47,332 nt of DNA from an uncultured Bacillota bacterium (GCA_947383275.1 CANDCW010000012.1:1-47332); one strand, 5' to 3'; counted from the stretch's first letter, positions 31,163 to 41,134 are shown. Notes: a model not told the origin generated them from the letters alone. Made by a program: numbers and translations.

Positions 31163-31249
31163 TTTCATGGTTAAAGCATCCCAAATGCCGCCCTTGATAT
31201 GCGACGCAACGCCGGGACAGGTCCGTGTTGCTCTTTTTTCGATTTTTGA

Positions 31250-31267
31250 TTGTTAAATTTCTAACAA
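31250..31267 (+). promoter_or_regulatory. Rex (NADH/NAD+ redox sensor) binding site
   Basis: TTGTTAA-ATTT-CTAACAA matches the Rex consensus TTGTTAA-N4-TTAACAA at all but one position. It lies 88 bases downstream of the -10, so Rex would block elongation as a roadblock, or act on an unseen nearer promoter. It is nested within a larger 14-bp inverted repeat (31240-31254 / 31267-31280). Rex control of butyrate genes is established in clostridia. Confidence 0.75.
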
Positions 31268-31316
31268 ACAATCAAAATCGGTCAAGGCCGGGAATTAAAA
31301 GTAGGAGGACTGCAAA

Positions 31317-32462
<1,146 letters not shown>

Positions 32463-32480
32463 GATAGGAGGCAGATTGAA

Positions 32481-33281
32481 ATGAAAATTATTGTTTGCGT
32501 CAAGCAGGTCCCCGATACCTCCGGTAAGGTGGCCGTCAACCCCGACGGCACCCTGAACCGGGCCTCCATGGCCGCCATCACCAACCCCGACGACCTGAAC
32601 GCGGTCGAGGCCGCCCTGGTCCTGAAGGAGCAGACCGGCGCCGAGGTTGTCGTTGTCTCCATGGGCCCCCCGCCCGCCGAGGGTATGCTCCGCGAGGTCA
32701 TGGCCCGGGGCGTGGACCGCGCCGTGCTGGTGTCCGCCCGTGAGTTCGGCGGCTCCGATACCTACGCCACCTCCCAGATCCTGGCCGCTGCCATCGACAC
32801 CATTGGCGTGGAGAAGGACGACATCGTCATGTGCGGCCGTCAGGCCATCGACGGCGACACTGCCCAGGTTGGCCCCCAGATCGCCGAGAAGCTGAGCCTG
32901 CCCCAGGTCTCCTACGCCGCCGAGATCACCAAGGAGGGCGACACCATCACCGTCAAGCGGATGCTGGAGGACGGCTACATGACCATCAAGGTCAAGACCC
33001 CCTGCCTCATCACCTGCATCAAGGAGCTGAACACCCCCCGCTACATGAGCGTGGGCGGCATCTATGAGTGCTACTCCAAGCCCTATGAGATCTTCGACTA
33101 CAACACCCTGAAGGATCATCCCTTCATCGACAAGGACACCATCGGCCTGAGCGGCTCCCCCACCAACATCCTGACCTCCTTCACGCCTCCCCAGAAGGGC
33201 GCCGGCATGATGCTGGAGGGCGCCGACAAGGCCACCTGCGACAAGCTGGCCGGCATCCTCGCCGCCAAGCATATGATCTGA
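32481..33281 (+). CDS. etfB: Electron transfer flavoprotein, beta subunit
   Basis: A 266-residue subunit: MKIIVCVKQVPDTSGKVAV start, NPDDLNAVEAALVLKEQ, VSMGPPPAEGMLREVMARG, CGRQAIDGDTAQVGPQIAE. In bifurcating Etf proteins this subunit holds the flavin that takes electrons from NADH. It follows bcd after 18 bases with AGGAGG, so it is in the same operon. Confidence 0.96.
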   Translation: MKIIVCVKQVPDTSGKVAVNPDGTLNRASMAAITNPDDLNAVEAALVLKEQTGAEVVVVSMGPPPAEGMLREVMARGVDRAVLVSAREFGGSDTYATSQILAAAIDTIGVEKDDIVMCGRQAIDGDTAQVGPQIAEKLSLPQVSYAAEITKEGDTITVKRMLEDGYMTIKVKTPCLITCIKELNTPRYMSVGGIYECYSKPYEIFDYNTLKDHPFIDKDTIGLSGSPTNILTSFTPPQKGAGMMLEGADKATCDKLAGILAAKHMI

Positions 33282-33299
33282 GAAGGGAGATAGAAGAAT

Positions 33300-34439
33300 A
33301 TGTCTACTTTTAATAGTTCCGACGTCGCCGCCTTCAAGGGCGGAGTCTGGGTATTCTGTGAGCAGCGCCAGGGCAGCATGATGCCCACCTCCTTCGAGCT
33401 GATCTCCGAGGGCCGTAAGCTGGCCGACGAGCTGGACACCAAGCTGTACGGCATCCTGCTGGGCGATGGCATTGAGGGCATCGCCCAGGAGCTGGGCGGC
33501 TACGGTGCCGATGGCGTGTATGTCTGCGACCACCCCCTGCTGAAGAACTACACTACCGACGGTTACACCAAGGTCATCTGCGACGTGATTGAAGAGTATA
33601 AGCCCGAGATCATGCTCATCGGCGCCACCAACATCGGTCGTGATCTGGGCCCCCGCTGTGCCGCCCGCCTGCACACCGGCCTGTGCGCCGACTGCACCCA
33701 CCTGGACGTGGACATGGGTATCTACAAGGACTTCCTGAAGGAGAACTCCACCCTGGCTCCCGAGCGTATCGACGCCACCAGCCACGCCGTGGTGCTGGGC
33801 CAGAAGCACGATGTGTCCCGCGACCTGAAGATGACCCGTCCCGCTTTCGGCGGCCACCTGATGGCCTCCATCATCTGCCCCCGGTTCCGTCCCGCCATGG
33901 CCACCGTCCGTCCCGGCGTAATGAAGAAGGCCGCTTTCGACCAGGCCAAGGCTGACGCCTGCGAAATCATTAAGCCTACGTTCGAGCTGTCCGAAGCCGA
34001 CATGGAGACCGAGGTTGTTGAGGTCGTCAAGGCCGCAAAGAAGCTGGTGGACCTCATCGGCGCCGACGTGGTGGTCTCCGTGGGCCGCGGTATCTCCAAG
34101 GACGTGGAGGGCGGCATCAAGCTGGCTGAGGAGCTGGCTGAGGTGCTGGGCGGCGTTGTGGGCGGCTCCCGCGCCACCATCGACTCCGGCTGGCTGTCCG
34201 CCGACCACCAGGTGGGCCAGACCGGCAAGACCGTCCACCCCAAGATCTATGTCGCTCTGGGCATCTCCGGCGCCATCCAGCACAAGGCCGGTATGCAGGA
34301 CTCCGAGTGCATCATCGCCGTCAACAAGAACGACACCGCCCCCATCTTTGAGATCGCCGACTACGGCATCTGCGGCGACCTGTTCAAGGTCACCCCGCTG
34401 CTGGTCGAAGCCATCAAGGCTGCCAAGGCCGCGAAATAA
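33300..34439 (+). CDS. etfA: Electron transfer flavoprotein, alpha subunit
   Basis: A 379-residue subunit. The C-terminal FAD domain has VVSVGRGISKDVEGG, GGVVGGSRATIDSGWL, VHPKIYVALGISGAIQHKAG and ECIIAVNKNDTAPIFEIADYGICGD. The N-terminal half follows the usual clostridial form, opening FKGGVWVFCEQRQG. It transfers electrons to Bcd. It starts 18 bases after etfB with AGAAGGGAG and ends before a strong terminator. Confidence 0.97.
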   Translation: MSTFNSSDVAAFKGGVWVFCEQRQGSMMPTSFELISEGRKLADELDTKLYGILLGDGIEGIAQELGGYGADGVYVCDHPLLKNYTTDGYTKVICDVIEEYKPEIMLIGATNIGRDLGPRCAARLHTGLCADCTHLDVDMGIYKDFLKENSTLAPERIDATSHAVVLGQKHDVSRDLKMTRPAFGGHLMASIICPRFRPAMATVRPGVMKKAAFDQAKADACEIIKPTFELSEADMETEVVEVVKAAKKLVDLIGADVVVSVGRGISKDVEGGIKLAEELAEVLGGVVGGSRATIDSGWLSADHQVGQTGKTVHPKIYVALGISGAIQHKAGMQDSECIIAVNKNDTAPIFEIADYGICGDLFKVTPLLVEAIKAAKAAK

Positions 34440-34460
34440 GGGATTATTTCTCACAACTAA

Positions 34461-34498
34461 GAACGCCTGTCCCTTTTCTGGGACGGGCGTTCTTTTTT
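34461..34498 (+). terminator. Intrinsic terminator of bcd-etfBA
   Basis: A 13-bp stem GAACGCCTGTCCC / GGGACGGGCGTTC (one G-T pair) with a 6-base loop, then TTTTTT. Confidence 0.92.
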
Positions 34499-34548
34499 AC
34501 ATCCGCCGATGCGTCAAAGGAGATATCAGCCCCAGCTGTTTTTACTGC

Positions 34549-34576
34549 ACCTCCGGCCCTCTCCCTCCATACAATG
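34549..34576 (+). promoter_or_regulatory. Candidate sigma-K promoter of dpaAB
   Basis: AC (34549-34550), exactly 17 bases, CATACAATG (34568-34576). dpaAB (spoVF) is transcribed by sigma-K in Bacillus. CATACAAT would also suit sigma-E, but no sigma-E -35 is seen. Confidence 0.55.
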
Positions 34577-34622
34577 AAAGTAGAACCACCGCCACTTGAC
34601 CGGCGGTTCCGGAGGTATTTCC

Positions 34623-35498
34623 ATGAAACACGAACTGAACATCTGGGTGGTGGGCGGCGACCTGCGGCAGGCCAAACTTGCCCAGCTTCTGGCTGAAGAC
34701 GGCCACACAGTCCATATTTATGCGCTGGGAGAACCCCAGGAGCAGATCCCCGGGCTCACTGCTGAGCCCTCCCTCCGCCAGACAGGATTGGCGGACTGCG
34801 TTGTCCTGCCCCTTACAATTTCCGATGAAAACGGCCTGCTCAACGCTCCGCTGTCTCCGTCCAGCCATCCCCTGATCCCCATCCTGGACTGCCTGTCGCC
34901 CCATCAATTCGTATGCGGCGGACGAGTAAATCAGCCGATCCTTGACCTGGCGGAAGAACGCGGCCTCACGATTCATGACTACTTTGCTCGGGAGGAGCTG
35001 GCAGTGGCCAACGCCGTCCCCACGGCGGAGGGAGCCGTCCAGCTGGCTATGGAGCATCTGCCCATCACCATTCACGGCTCCAAGATCCTGGTGATTGGTT
35101 TCGGCCGGGTGGGCCGCTTGACGGCCCAGCGCTTCCAGGCTCTGGGCGCCCGGGTCAGCATTGCCGCCCGAAAATATGACCAGCTCGCCTGGGCCCAAGC
35201 CATCGGCTTCGGCGCCGAGCACCTGGCCCAGTTGAAGGGCTGGCTGTGCGGCTACGACCTCATTGTCAACACTGTCCCTGTCCAGGTGCTGGGTCAGGAG
35301 GAGCTGGAGGACCTTAAACCCGATTGCCTCATCCTGGATCTGGCCTCCAAACCAGGTGGTGTGGACCTCGCCGCCGCAGGAGGGCTTGGCCTCACCGTTA
35401 TCTGGGCCTTGGGCCTCCCTGGCAAGGTCGCCCCTGTCACAGCCGGAGCGGCCATCAAAAGCACAATTTATAACATGCTGCGGGAAATCGGGCTGTAG
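34623..35498 (+). CDS. dpaA: Dipicolinate synthase subunit A
   Basis: A 291-residue subunit that, with DpaB, converts the product of dihydrodipicolinate synthase to dipicolinic acid for the spore core. The N-terminal part reads IWVVGGDLRQAKLAQLLAEDG and the NAD-binding Rossmann motif is ILVIGFGRVGRLTAQRF. CLILDLASKPGGVD and ALGLPGKVAPVTAG are family blocks. The ATG at 34623 has GGAGG upstream. Its presence means that the organism makes DPA by DpaAB, not by the EtfA route of some other clostridia. Confidence 0.95.
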   Translation: MKHELNIWVVGGDLRQAKLAQLLAEDGHTVHIYALGEPQEQIPGLTAEPSLRQTGLADCVVLPLTISDENGLLNAPLSPSSHPLIPILDCLSPHQFVCGGRVNQPILDLAEERGLTIHDYFAREELAVANAVPTAEGAVQLAMEHLPITIHGSKILVIGFGRVGRLTAQRFQALGARVSIAARKYDQLAWAQAIGFGAEHLAQLKGWLCGYDLIVNTVPVQVLGQEELEDLKPDCLILDLASKPGGVDLAAAGGLGLTVIWALGLPGKVAPVTAGAAIKSTIYNMLREIGL

Positions 35499-35582
35499 CG
35501 GGGTGTTCTTTTTTTGGAAAGAATCAAATAACGTTTGAAAAACTTCGTCTTTCCCCACTCATTTCAGAAAGGAATGCTTTTT

Positions 35583-36161
35583 TTGGAAGACAAAACGGTT
35601 GGATTCGCAGTATGCGGGTCCTTTTGCACACACGCTAAGGCGATGGAAGCGCTGGAGCAAGTGAAGGCCCGGTTTGCCCGGGTAGTACCTATTGTGTCAG
35701 AAGTCGTAGCGGATACAGACACGCGGTTTGGCAAAGCCCACGACCTGATGCGGGAGATGGAGCGCATCTGCGACCACCGGGTGATCGCCTCTGTAAAGGC
35801 AGCGGAGCCCATTGGTCCGCAGCAGCTGCTGGATCTGCTCATTATCGCGCCCTGCACGGGGAATACACTGGGCAAGCTGGCGGCAGGAGTGACAGACTCC
35901 AGCGTCACCATGGCGGCCAAGGCCCATCTGCGCAACAGCCGCCCACTGCTGATTGCTCCCTCCACCAACGACGGCCTGGCCGCTTCTGCAGCCAGCATCG
36001 GAATGCTGCTGCCCAGAAAGAACATTTTCTTTGTCCCCTTTGGGCAGGACGATCCGGTGAACAAGCCCACCTCCCTGGTTGCAGACTTCTCGCAGGTCGC
36101 GGACGCAGCTTCGGCGGCTTTAGAGGGACAACAGCTGCAGCCCCTACTGCTGAAAGCATGA
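35583..36161 (+). CDS. dpaB: Dipicolinate synthase subunit B
   Basis: A 192-residue flavoprotein-fold subunit: VGFAVCGSFCTHAKAMEAL, PLLIAPSTNDGLAASAASIG, FVPFGQDDPVNKPTSLVADF. The TTG at 35583 has AGAAAGGA nine bases upstream and gives the standard MEDKTVGFAVCGSFC start. The ATG at 35574 directly abuts that ribosome site. It follows dpaA after 84 bases. Confidence 0.93.
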   Translation: MEDKTVGFAVCGSFCTHAKAMEALEQVKARFARVVPIVSEVVADTDTRFGKAHDLMREMERICDHRVIASVKAAEPIGPQQLLDLLIIAPCTGNTLGKLAAGVTDSSVTMAAKAHLRNSRPLLIAPSTNDGLAASAASIGMLLPRKNIFFVPFGQDDPVNKPTSLVADFSQVADAASAALEGQQLQPLLLKA

Positions 36162-36194
36162 AAAAACGCCCGTGTGCCTGCACGGGCGTTTTTT
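36161..36194. terminator. Bidirectional terminator between dpaB and transketolase
   Basis: A perfect 14-bp stem AAAAAACGCCCGTG / CACGGGCGTTTTTT with a 6-base loop. Confidence 0.93.
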
Positions 36195-36199
36195 AGAAC

Positions 36200-37144
36200 T
36201 CATTTGCCGCAGAAGTCCTTGGCAACCTCCACGATGTGCTCTGCAGACAGGCCGAAAGCCTTGAGCAAAGCGGCAGCGGGACCGGAATGGCCAAACTCAT
36301 CGTTGACGCCGATACGGCGGACGGGAGTGGGACACTTCTCGCTGAGCAGGGAGCAAACCGCCTCGCCCAGGCCGCCGATAATGGAGTGCTCCTCACAGGT
36401 GATGATCTTGCCGCAGTCCTTCGCGGCCTTGAGAACCAGCTCCTCGTCCAGGGGCTTAATGGTACACAGATTGATGACCCGGGCAGAGATACCCGCCTCC
36501 TTCAGGGCCTTGCCCGCCTCAACGGCCTCGTTGACCAGCAGGCCGTTGGCAATGATGGCCACATCTGAGCCCTCCTGGAGGACCTCGCCCTTGCCAATCT
36601 CAAATTTAAAGGAAGCCTCGTCATGGAACACGGGGACAGCCAAACGCCCGAAGCGCAAATAGACGGGGCCCTGGTGCTCGTAAGCGGCCTTGACGGCGGC
36701 TCGGGCCTCCACATCGTCGGCGGGGGACATGACCACCATGCCGGGGATGGAGCGCATAAGGGCAAAGTCCTCGCAGCACTGGTGGGACGCGCCGTCCTCG
36801 CCTACAGAGATACCGCCGTGGGTCGCGCCGATCTTTACGTTCAGGTGGGGGTAGCCAATGGAGTTGCGCACCTGCTCAAACGCCCGCCCGGCGGCAAACA
36901 TGGCGAAGGAGGAGGCAAAGGGAACCAGCCCCATTGTGGCGGCGCCGGCAGCTACGGCAATCATATTGCCCTCGGCGATGCCGCAGTTAAAGTGACGGCC
37001 GGGGAATTTCTTTTTAAAGATGCCAGTCTTAGTGGCGCCGGCCAGGTCGGCGTCAAAGACGACCAGATCATCGTGCTCCGCGCCCAGCGCGGCCAGCGCG
37101 TTGCCGTAGCTTTCACGGGTTGCGATCTTCTTCACGTCTGCCAT
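36200..37144 (-). CDS. Transketolase, C-terminal subunit
   Basis: A 314-residue subunit with the pyrimidine-binding and C-terminal domains of a split transketolase. AEGNMIAVAAGAATMGLVPF holds the conserved Glu that activates thiamine diphosphate. KIGATHGGISVGEDGASHQ and the C-terminal ITCEEHSIIGGLGEAV follow. It shuttles two-carbon units in the non-oxidative pentose phosphate pathway. GGAGG within the end of the N-subunit gene serves it; the gap is one base. Confidence 0.94.
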   Translation of the reverse strand: MADVKKIATRESYGNALAALGAEHDDLVVFDADLAGATKTGIFKKKFPGRHFNCGIAEGNMIAVAAGAATMGLVPFASSFAMFAAGRAFEQVRNSIGYPHLNVKIGATHGGISVGEDGASHQCCEDFALMRSIPGMVVMSPADDVEARAAVKAAYEHQGPVYLRFGRLAVPVFHDEASFKFEIGKGEVLQEGSDVAIIANGLLVNEAVEAGKALKEAGISARVINLCTIKPLDEELVLKAAKDCGKIITCEEHSIIGGLGEAVCSLLSEKCPTPVRRIGVNDEFGHSGPAAALLKAFGLSAEHIVEVAKDFCGK

Positions 37145-37145
37145 C

Positions 37146-37994
37146 TTACATCGCCTCCACTTCTGCCAGCCGAGCGTTCAGCTCATCCATGGCGATCTTG
37201 TACTCCTCATCGTTGGGAGCCTTGCCGTGCCAGCCGGCCTGGTCCTCCATGTAGCTGACGCCCTTGCCCTTGACCGTCTTCATCACAATGGCGGTAGGCA
37301 CGCCCTTGGCCTCCTTGGCCTGGGCAAAAGCGGCTTCCAGCTGGTCAAAATCGTGGCCGTCGGCCACCTCTACCACATTCCAGCCAAAGGCGCGCAGCTT
37401 GTCCCCAATGGGGTAGGGGCTCATGACGTCAGTAATCTTACCGTCAATTTGCAAGCCGTTGTTGTCGATGACGGCACACAGGTTGTCCAGCTTGTAGTGG
37501 TGGGCAAACATGAACGCCTCCCACACCTGGCCCTCCTGAATCTCACCGTCACCCAGCAGGGCGTAAACCCGGCAGGTCTTCCCGGTATGTTTGGCGGCCA
37601 GAGCCATGCCGGCCGCGCAGGAGATGCCCTGCCCCAAAGAGCCGGTGGACATGTCCACACCGGGAACAGTATTCATGTTGGGGTGGCCCTGGAGATAGCT
37701 GTCGATGTGGCGCAGGGTGGGCAGGTCTGCCACAGGGAAAAAGCCCCGCTCCGCCAGCACGGCATATAAGCCCGGCGCGGTGTGGCCCTTGGACAGAACA
37801 AACCGGTCGCGGCCCTCAGCCTTGGGGTCTTTTGGGTCGATGTTCATCTCCTTAAAATAGAGATAGGTAAAAACGTCGGCGGCGGACAAGCTGCCGCCAG
37901 GATGGCCGGCCTTAGCGCCGTGGGTCCCCTCGATGACGCCCATGCGCACTTTGCAGGCCGTAGCCATCAGCTGCTTTTTTTCGCTGGCTGTCAT
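37146..37994 (-). CDS. Transketolase, N-terminal subunit
   Basis: A 282-residue subunit with the thiamine-diphosphate domain: GHPGGSLSAADVFTYLY, RDRFVLSKGHTAPGLYA, the GDG...N cofactor motif (YALLGDGEIQEGQVWEAF to AVIDNNGLQ) and TVKGKGVSYMED. The start at 37994 has GAAGGAGAG upstream. The open frame runs further upstream without a ribosome site. Confidence 0.95.
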   Translation of the reverse strand: MTASEKKQLMATACKVRMGVIEGTHGAKAGHPGGSLSAADVFTYLYFKEMNIDPKDPKAEGRDRFVLSKGHTAPGLYAVLAERGFFPVADLPTLRHIDSYLQGHPNMNTVPGVDMSTGSLGQGISCAAGMALAAKHTGKTCRVYALLGDGEIQEGQVWEAFMFAHHYKLDNLCAVIDNNGLQIDGKITDVMSPYPIGDKLRAFGWNVVEVADGHDFDQLEAAFAQAKEAKGVPTAIVMKTVKGKGVSYMEDQAGWHGKAPNDEEYKIAMDELNARLAEVEAM

Positions 37995-38042
37995 AATGCT
38001 CTCCTTCTGTCTTGATAAATTTTCATCGGCTTTGCTGTTTTT

Positions 38043-38071
38043 ATTATAAATCAGCTTAATAAAAAACACAA
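38043..38071 (-). promoter_or_regulatory. Promoter of the transketolase operon
   Basis: TTGTGT (38066-38071 on minus), a 17-base spacer and TATAAT (38043-38048), about 50 bases before the start codon. Confidence 0.7.
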
Positions 38072-38120
38072 GGAAAAACAGGTTCAAAATCCTTGGCTTT
38101 TGATTGATTTTATTCATAAA

Positions 38121-38154
38121 AATATGGAGGGCCAGTTCCCCGGCCCTCCGTATT
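38121..38154 (-). terminator. Terminator of the sigma/anti-sigma operon
   Basis: A 13-bp stem (38121-38133 / 38142-38154, one wobble) followed on minus by ATTTTTATG. Confidence 0.8.
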
Positions 38155-38793
38155 TCACTTTATCCCAATCTCATCCAGGGAGACGCTCTTGCCATCGTCG
38201 GTATAAACGGAGGTCCAGATATTTTCCTCTCCATCCATATCGGAAATGTCAACCTTCGCGGTTACATTGCCATTCTCGTCTCTCGTAAAGGTATAAGTAG
38301 GGGAATCTTCCTCGGGCTCGCCCACCTGCACCATAATGACCCAGTCATCCACAGTGCCTTCCACCGTAGCAATCAGTTTGTCTCCTTTTGATGTCTTTTC
38401 ATAGGTGTATTTCCCTGTTTGGGTAAAAACATCGGTAATATCCGCCTCTTCCTCACCATTCAGGGTCAGGATGATACGGCCATCCCGCACTTCCACAGCG
38501 GCTTCCGGAACAGAAACCACGCTCACCCGTTCTCCCTCCGTGGTGGTCAACTCCGCGCGGTAGTCATCCACCTGGATGTAGGAGGCGATGTTGCAGAAAA
38601 ATTCCTGAACCCCTTCCGGGTTGGCTGCGGACACGCCCACCACCATCATGGCCACGGCGGCGGCAGCAATCAGGGCTGTGCGCAGGGGGCGGATACGCTT
38701 CTTGCTGGTCTTCTCAGTCATAGCGATTATCTCCTCAATTTTATCCTCGGGGGCTCTCAGCTCCCGGCACGCTTCACGGTACAAGTCGAACAT
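38155..38793 (-). CDS. Probable membrane anti-sigma factor with outside domain
   Basis: A 212-residue protein: a cytosolic helical part (1-36, YREACRELRAPEDKIEEII), one membrane helix (39-57, ALIAAAAVAMMVVGVSAA) and an acidic outside domain rich in beta strands. The cytosolic part resembles the start of DUF4179-type anti-sigma factors. It overlaps the sigma gene by 20 bases, the usual coupling of such pairs. GGGAGGT precedes the ATG at 38793. The signal sensed is unknown. Confidence 0.75.
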   Translation of the reverse strand: MFDLYREACRELRAPEDKIEEIIAMTEKTSKKRIRPLRTALIAAAAVAMMVVGVSAANPEGVQEFFCNIASYIQVDDYRAELTTTEGERVSVVSVPEAAVEVRDGRIILTLNGEEEADITDVFTQTGKYTYEKTSKGDKLIATVEGTVDDWVIMVQVGEPEEDSPTYTFTRDENGNVTAKVDISDMDGEENIWTSVYTDDGKSVSLDEIGIK

Positions 38794-39277
38794 GGACAGA
38801 TACCTCCCTTTCTTCGGACAGCTCCTTTCGCAGCCGGGCCCGGGCCCGGAGCAGCCAGGTCTGCACAGTGGACGGATTGGCTTTCATGGCGGCGGCAGTC
38901 TCGGCCACAGACAGTCCCTCATAGTAGTATAGGTAGACAGCCACCCGATACTTGGGCTCCAGGGCCATAACCGCCTCCAGCACCTCCGACCTGACGGGGT
39001 CCTCCGGGGCGGCGGCCTCCTGCCACTCCTCCAACGGCGCCGAAGTCCGCCGCCAGAAGGACCGCAAAACCTTGCGGCTCTCGTTCACCGTCACCCGCAG
39101 CAGCCAGTGCTTCATGTGCTCATCGCTCTCAAAGTCCTTTTTGTACTCGTACAGCCTCAGAAGCACCGTCTGCATCACGTCCTCGGCGTCGGACGGGTTG
39201 TTCAGTGCGTGGTAAGCCACCCGGTAGACGGTGTCCCCATAGGCCCGGACCGCCTGGGCAAAGGCTTCGTGGGTCAA
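38774..39277 (-). CDS. ECF-type RNA polymerase sigma factor
   Basis: A 167-residue sigma-70 factor with region 2 (DTVYRVAYHALNNPSDAEDVMQTVL split over helices, then HMKHWLLRVTVNESRK) and region 4 (ALEPKYRVAVYLYYYEGLSV, AETAAAMKANPSTVQTWL). Region 1 and region 3 are missing, as in ECF factors. The start is TTG 39277, nine bases after GGAGGTGA. Its activity is probably held by the membrane protein encoded next. Confidence 0.92.
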   Translation of the reverse strand: MTHEAFAQAVRAYGDTVYRVAYHALNNPSDAEDVMQTVLLRLYEYKKDFESDEHMKHWLLRVTVNESRKVLRSFWRRTSAPLEEWQEAAAPEDPVRSEVLEAVMALEPKYRVAVYLYYYEGLSVAETAAAMKANPSTVQTWLLRARARLRKELSEEREVSVHVRLVP

Positions 39278-39374
39278 TGCCGTTCACCTCCTTGGAAATC
39301 TGTTCTGGAAGGGCCCTTCAACAAGTAATATCCATGGCGGCGGGATAAAATCTCAGAGGCTTAAAAAAATTTCA

Positions 39375-39399
39375 GGACCGCCGTATTACGCGGCGGTCC
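39375..39399 (-). terminator. Terminator of the tryptophan ABC transporter operon
   Basis: A perfect 9-bp stem GGACCGCCG / CGGCGGTCC, then on the minus strand TGAAATTTTTTT. Confidence 0.75.
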
Positions 39400-39405
39400 C
39401 AATTG

Positions 39406-40191
39406 TTATGACAGTAAGATTCGGTCGTTGTCCAGGTTTTTCCCGGCCCCGGCCTTGAAGCGCTTCAGGAGATCCACTACGGTAAGGCCCTCCCGCTCCT
39501 TTCCCTGAATGTCCAGAACAATATTTCCGCCGTCCATCATCAGGGTACGGTTGCCCAGCTCCAGGGCCTGATTCATGTTGTGGGTTACCATCATGGTGGT
39601 AATTTTGTGCTCCGCCACTATGTCCCGGGTCAGTTTAAGCACCTTTTCCGCCGTGCCGGGGTCCAAGGCCGCGGTGTGTTCGTCCAGCAGGAGGAGCCAG
39701 GGCGGATCCATCGTGGACATAAGCAGGGTCAGCGCCTGCCGCTGCCCGCCGGACAGCAGCCCCACCGGCTGCTTCATCCGGTCCTCTAAACCCATGTCCA
39801 GCAGGGCAAGCCGGTCCCGAAAGCGCTTTTTGTCCCCCTGTCTCACATGGGACAGCCAGCCGCCGCTGCCCGCCGCCAGGGCCAGGTTCTCCTCAATGGT
39901 CATGCCCGGGGCGCTGCCCCGCATAGGGTCCTGAAACAGCCGCCCGATCTTCCTGGCCCGCTGAAACGCCGGCATAAAAGTGATGTCCTGCCCGTTGAGC
40001 ACAATCGAACCCGTATCGCTGAGAAAATCCCCACAGATGGCGTTAAACAGGGTGGACTTGCCCGCTCCGTTGGAGCCGATTATGGTGACAAAGTCGCCGG
40101 GCGCCAGGTGGAGAGACAGCCCTGTGATGGCTTTCTTTTCATTCACCGTGCCGGGGTTAAAGGTCTTGGAGACATCGGTAATCCTCAGCAT
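39406..40191 (-). CDS. trpP: ABC transporter ATP-binding protein (tryptophan uptake)
   Basis: A 261-residue ATPase: Walker A GSNGAGKST, Q-loop near IGRLFQDPM, signature LLSGGQRQALTLLM, Walker B LLLLDEHTAALD with His switch VTHNMNQAL. It powers the transporter made with the permease and binding protein upstream, and follows the permease by one base. The operon lies behind a Trp T-box. The symbol follows the predicted trpXYP naming, and the match to tryptophan rests on the T-box. Confidence 0.85.
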   Translation of the reverse strand: MLRITDVSKTFNPGTVNEKKAITGLSLHLAPGDFVTIIGSNGAGKSTLFNAICGDFLSDTGSIVLNGQDITFMPAFQRARKIGRLFQDPMRGSAPGMTIEENLALAAGSGGWLSHVRQGDKKRFRDRLALLDMGLEDRMKQPVGLLSGGQRQALTLLMSTMDPPWLLLLDEHTAALDPGTAEKVLKLTRDIVAEHKITTMMVTHNMNQALELGNRTLMMDGGNIVLDIQGKEREGLTVVDLLKRFKAGAGKNLDNDRILLS

Positions 40192-40192
40192 G

Positions 40193-41134
40193 TCAGTTCT
40201 CCCCCTTCCTGGCGGTCGCCTGCTTGTAGGACAGCCGACGGTATATGGTGGGCCACTGTCCCTTTAAATAGGGCAGGGCAATGGCCAGGGCCACGATGAT
40301 AGAGGACACCAGCTTGAGCATGAAAGCGGGCATATCCAGCCGCAGGGCAATGGCGTACACCAGGCGGAAGATGAACGCGCCTACCACCATCCCCACCGCC
40401 CGGGTGAAAATGGTTCCCCGGCCCATGAGGGTGGAACCGATGAGCAGGGAGGCCAAAGCGATGGTGACTATACCGCTGCCGATGTTGATCTCCGCCTGCT
40501 TCTGGGACTGGGCCATGAGGCAGCCGGACAGGCCGGTAAACGCGTTGGCCACGCACAGGCCCACGATGGTGGTGAACACCGGATTGATGGAGGAGGAACG
40601 GACCATGTCCGGATTGTTGCCGGTGGCCCGGATCGCAAGGCCCAAACGGGTATTGAGGAAAAACGTCAGGAACGCCACCACCAGAATCACCGCTATGGCA
40701 GCCACCACCGTGTTTTGCTGGCCCGCCAGCGGGGTCCCGGCCAGCAGGTCCTTTACCATGGTGAACACTGTGTCCTTCTTATTCAGGTTCACGTTGGCGG
40801 AGCCCGCCATAACCGCCACATTTACCGAATACAAGCCGGTATTGACAATGATGCCGGCCAACAGGCTGTCAATGCCCATTTTGGTCTGGAGCAGGGCGGT
40901 AATGAATCCGGAGGCCACTCCCGCCAGCATGGCGGCGGGGATGGACAGCAGGGGGTGGCCGGAGGCGGCTACAACGGCCCCCACCGCGGCGCCCAAGGTA
41001 AAGCAGCCGTCCGTGGACAGGTCGCAGACATTGAGCATGGAGTAGCTCAAAAACAGGGCCAGCACCGTGAGTGAACAGATCAGCCCCAACTCCAGAGCGG
41101 TCTGGCCCTCGGCCAGCAGAGCGGATAGGTTCAT
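40193..41134 (-). CDS. trpY: ABC transporter permease (tryptophan uptake)
   Basis: A 313-residue permease with eight or nine helices of the BPD_transp_2 (branched-chain amino acid/ribose) class: DLSTDGCFTLGAAVGAVVAA near the N-terminus, GLAIRATGNNPDMVRSSSIN, and ANAFTGLSGCLMAQ. The G-L-A-I-R-A-T-G-x-N phrase is the coupling segment that contacts the ATPase. It lies between the binding protein and ATPase genes. Confidence 0.88.
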   Translation of the reverse strand: MNLSALLAEGQTALELGLICSLTVLALFLSYSMLNVCDLSTDGCFTLGAAVGAVVAASGHPLLSIPAAMLAGVASGFITALLQTKMGIDSLLAGIIVNTGLYSVNVAVMAGSANVNLNKKDTVFTMVKDLLAGTPLAGQQNTVVAAIAVILVVAFLTFFLNTRLGLAIRATGNNPDMVRSSSINPVFTTIVGLCVANAFTGLSGCLMAQSQKQAEINIGSGIVTIALASLLIGSTLMGRGTIFTRAVGMVVGAFIFRLVYAIALRLDMPAFMLKLVSSIIVALAIALPYLKGQWPTIYRRLSYKQATARKGEN

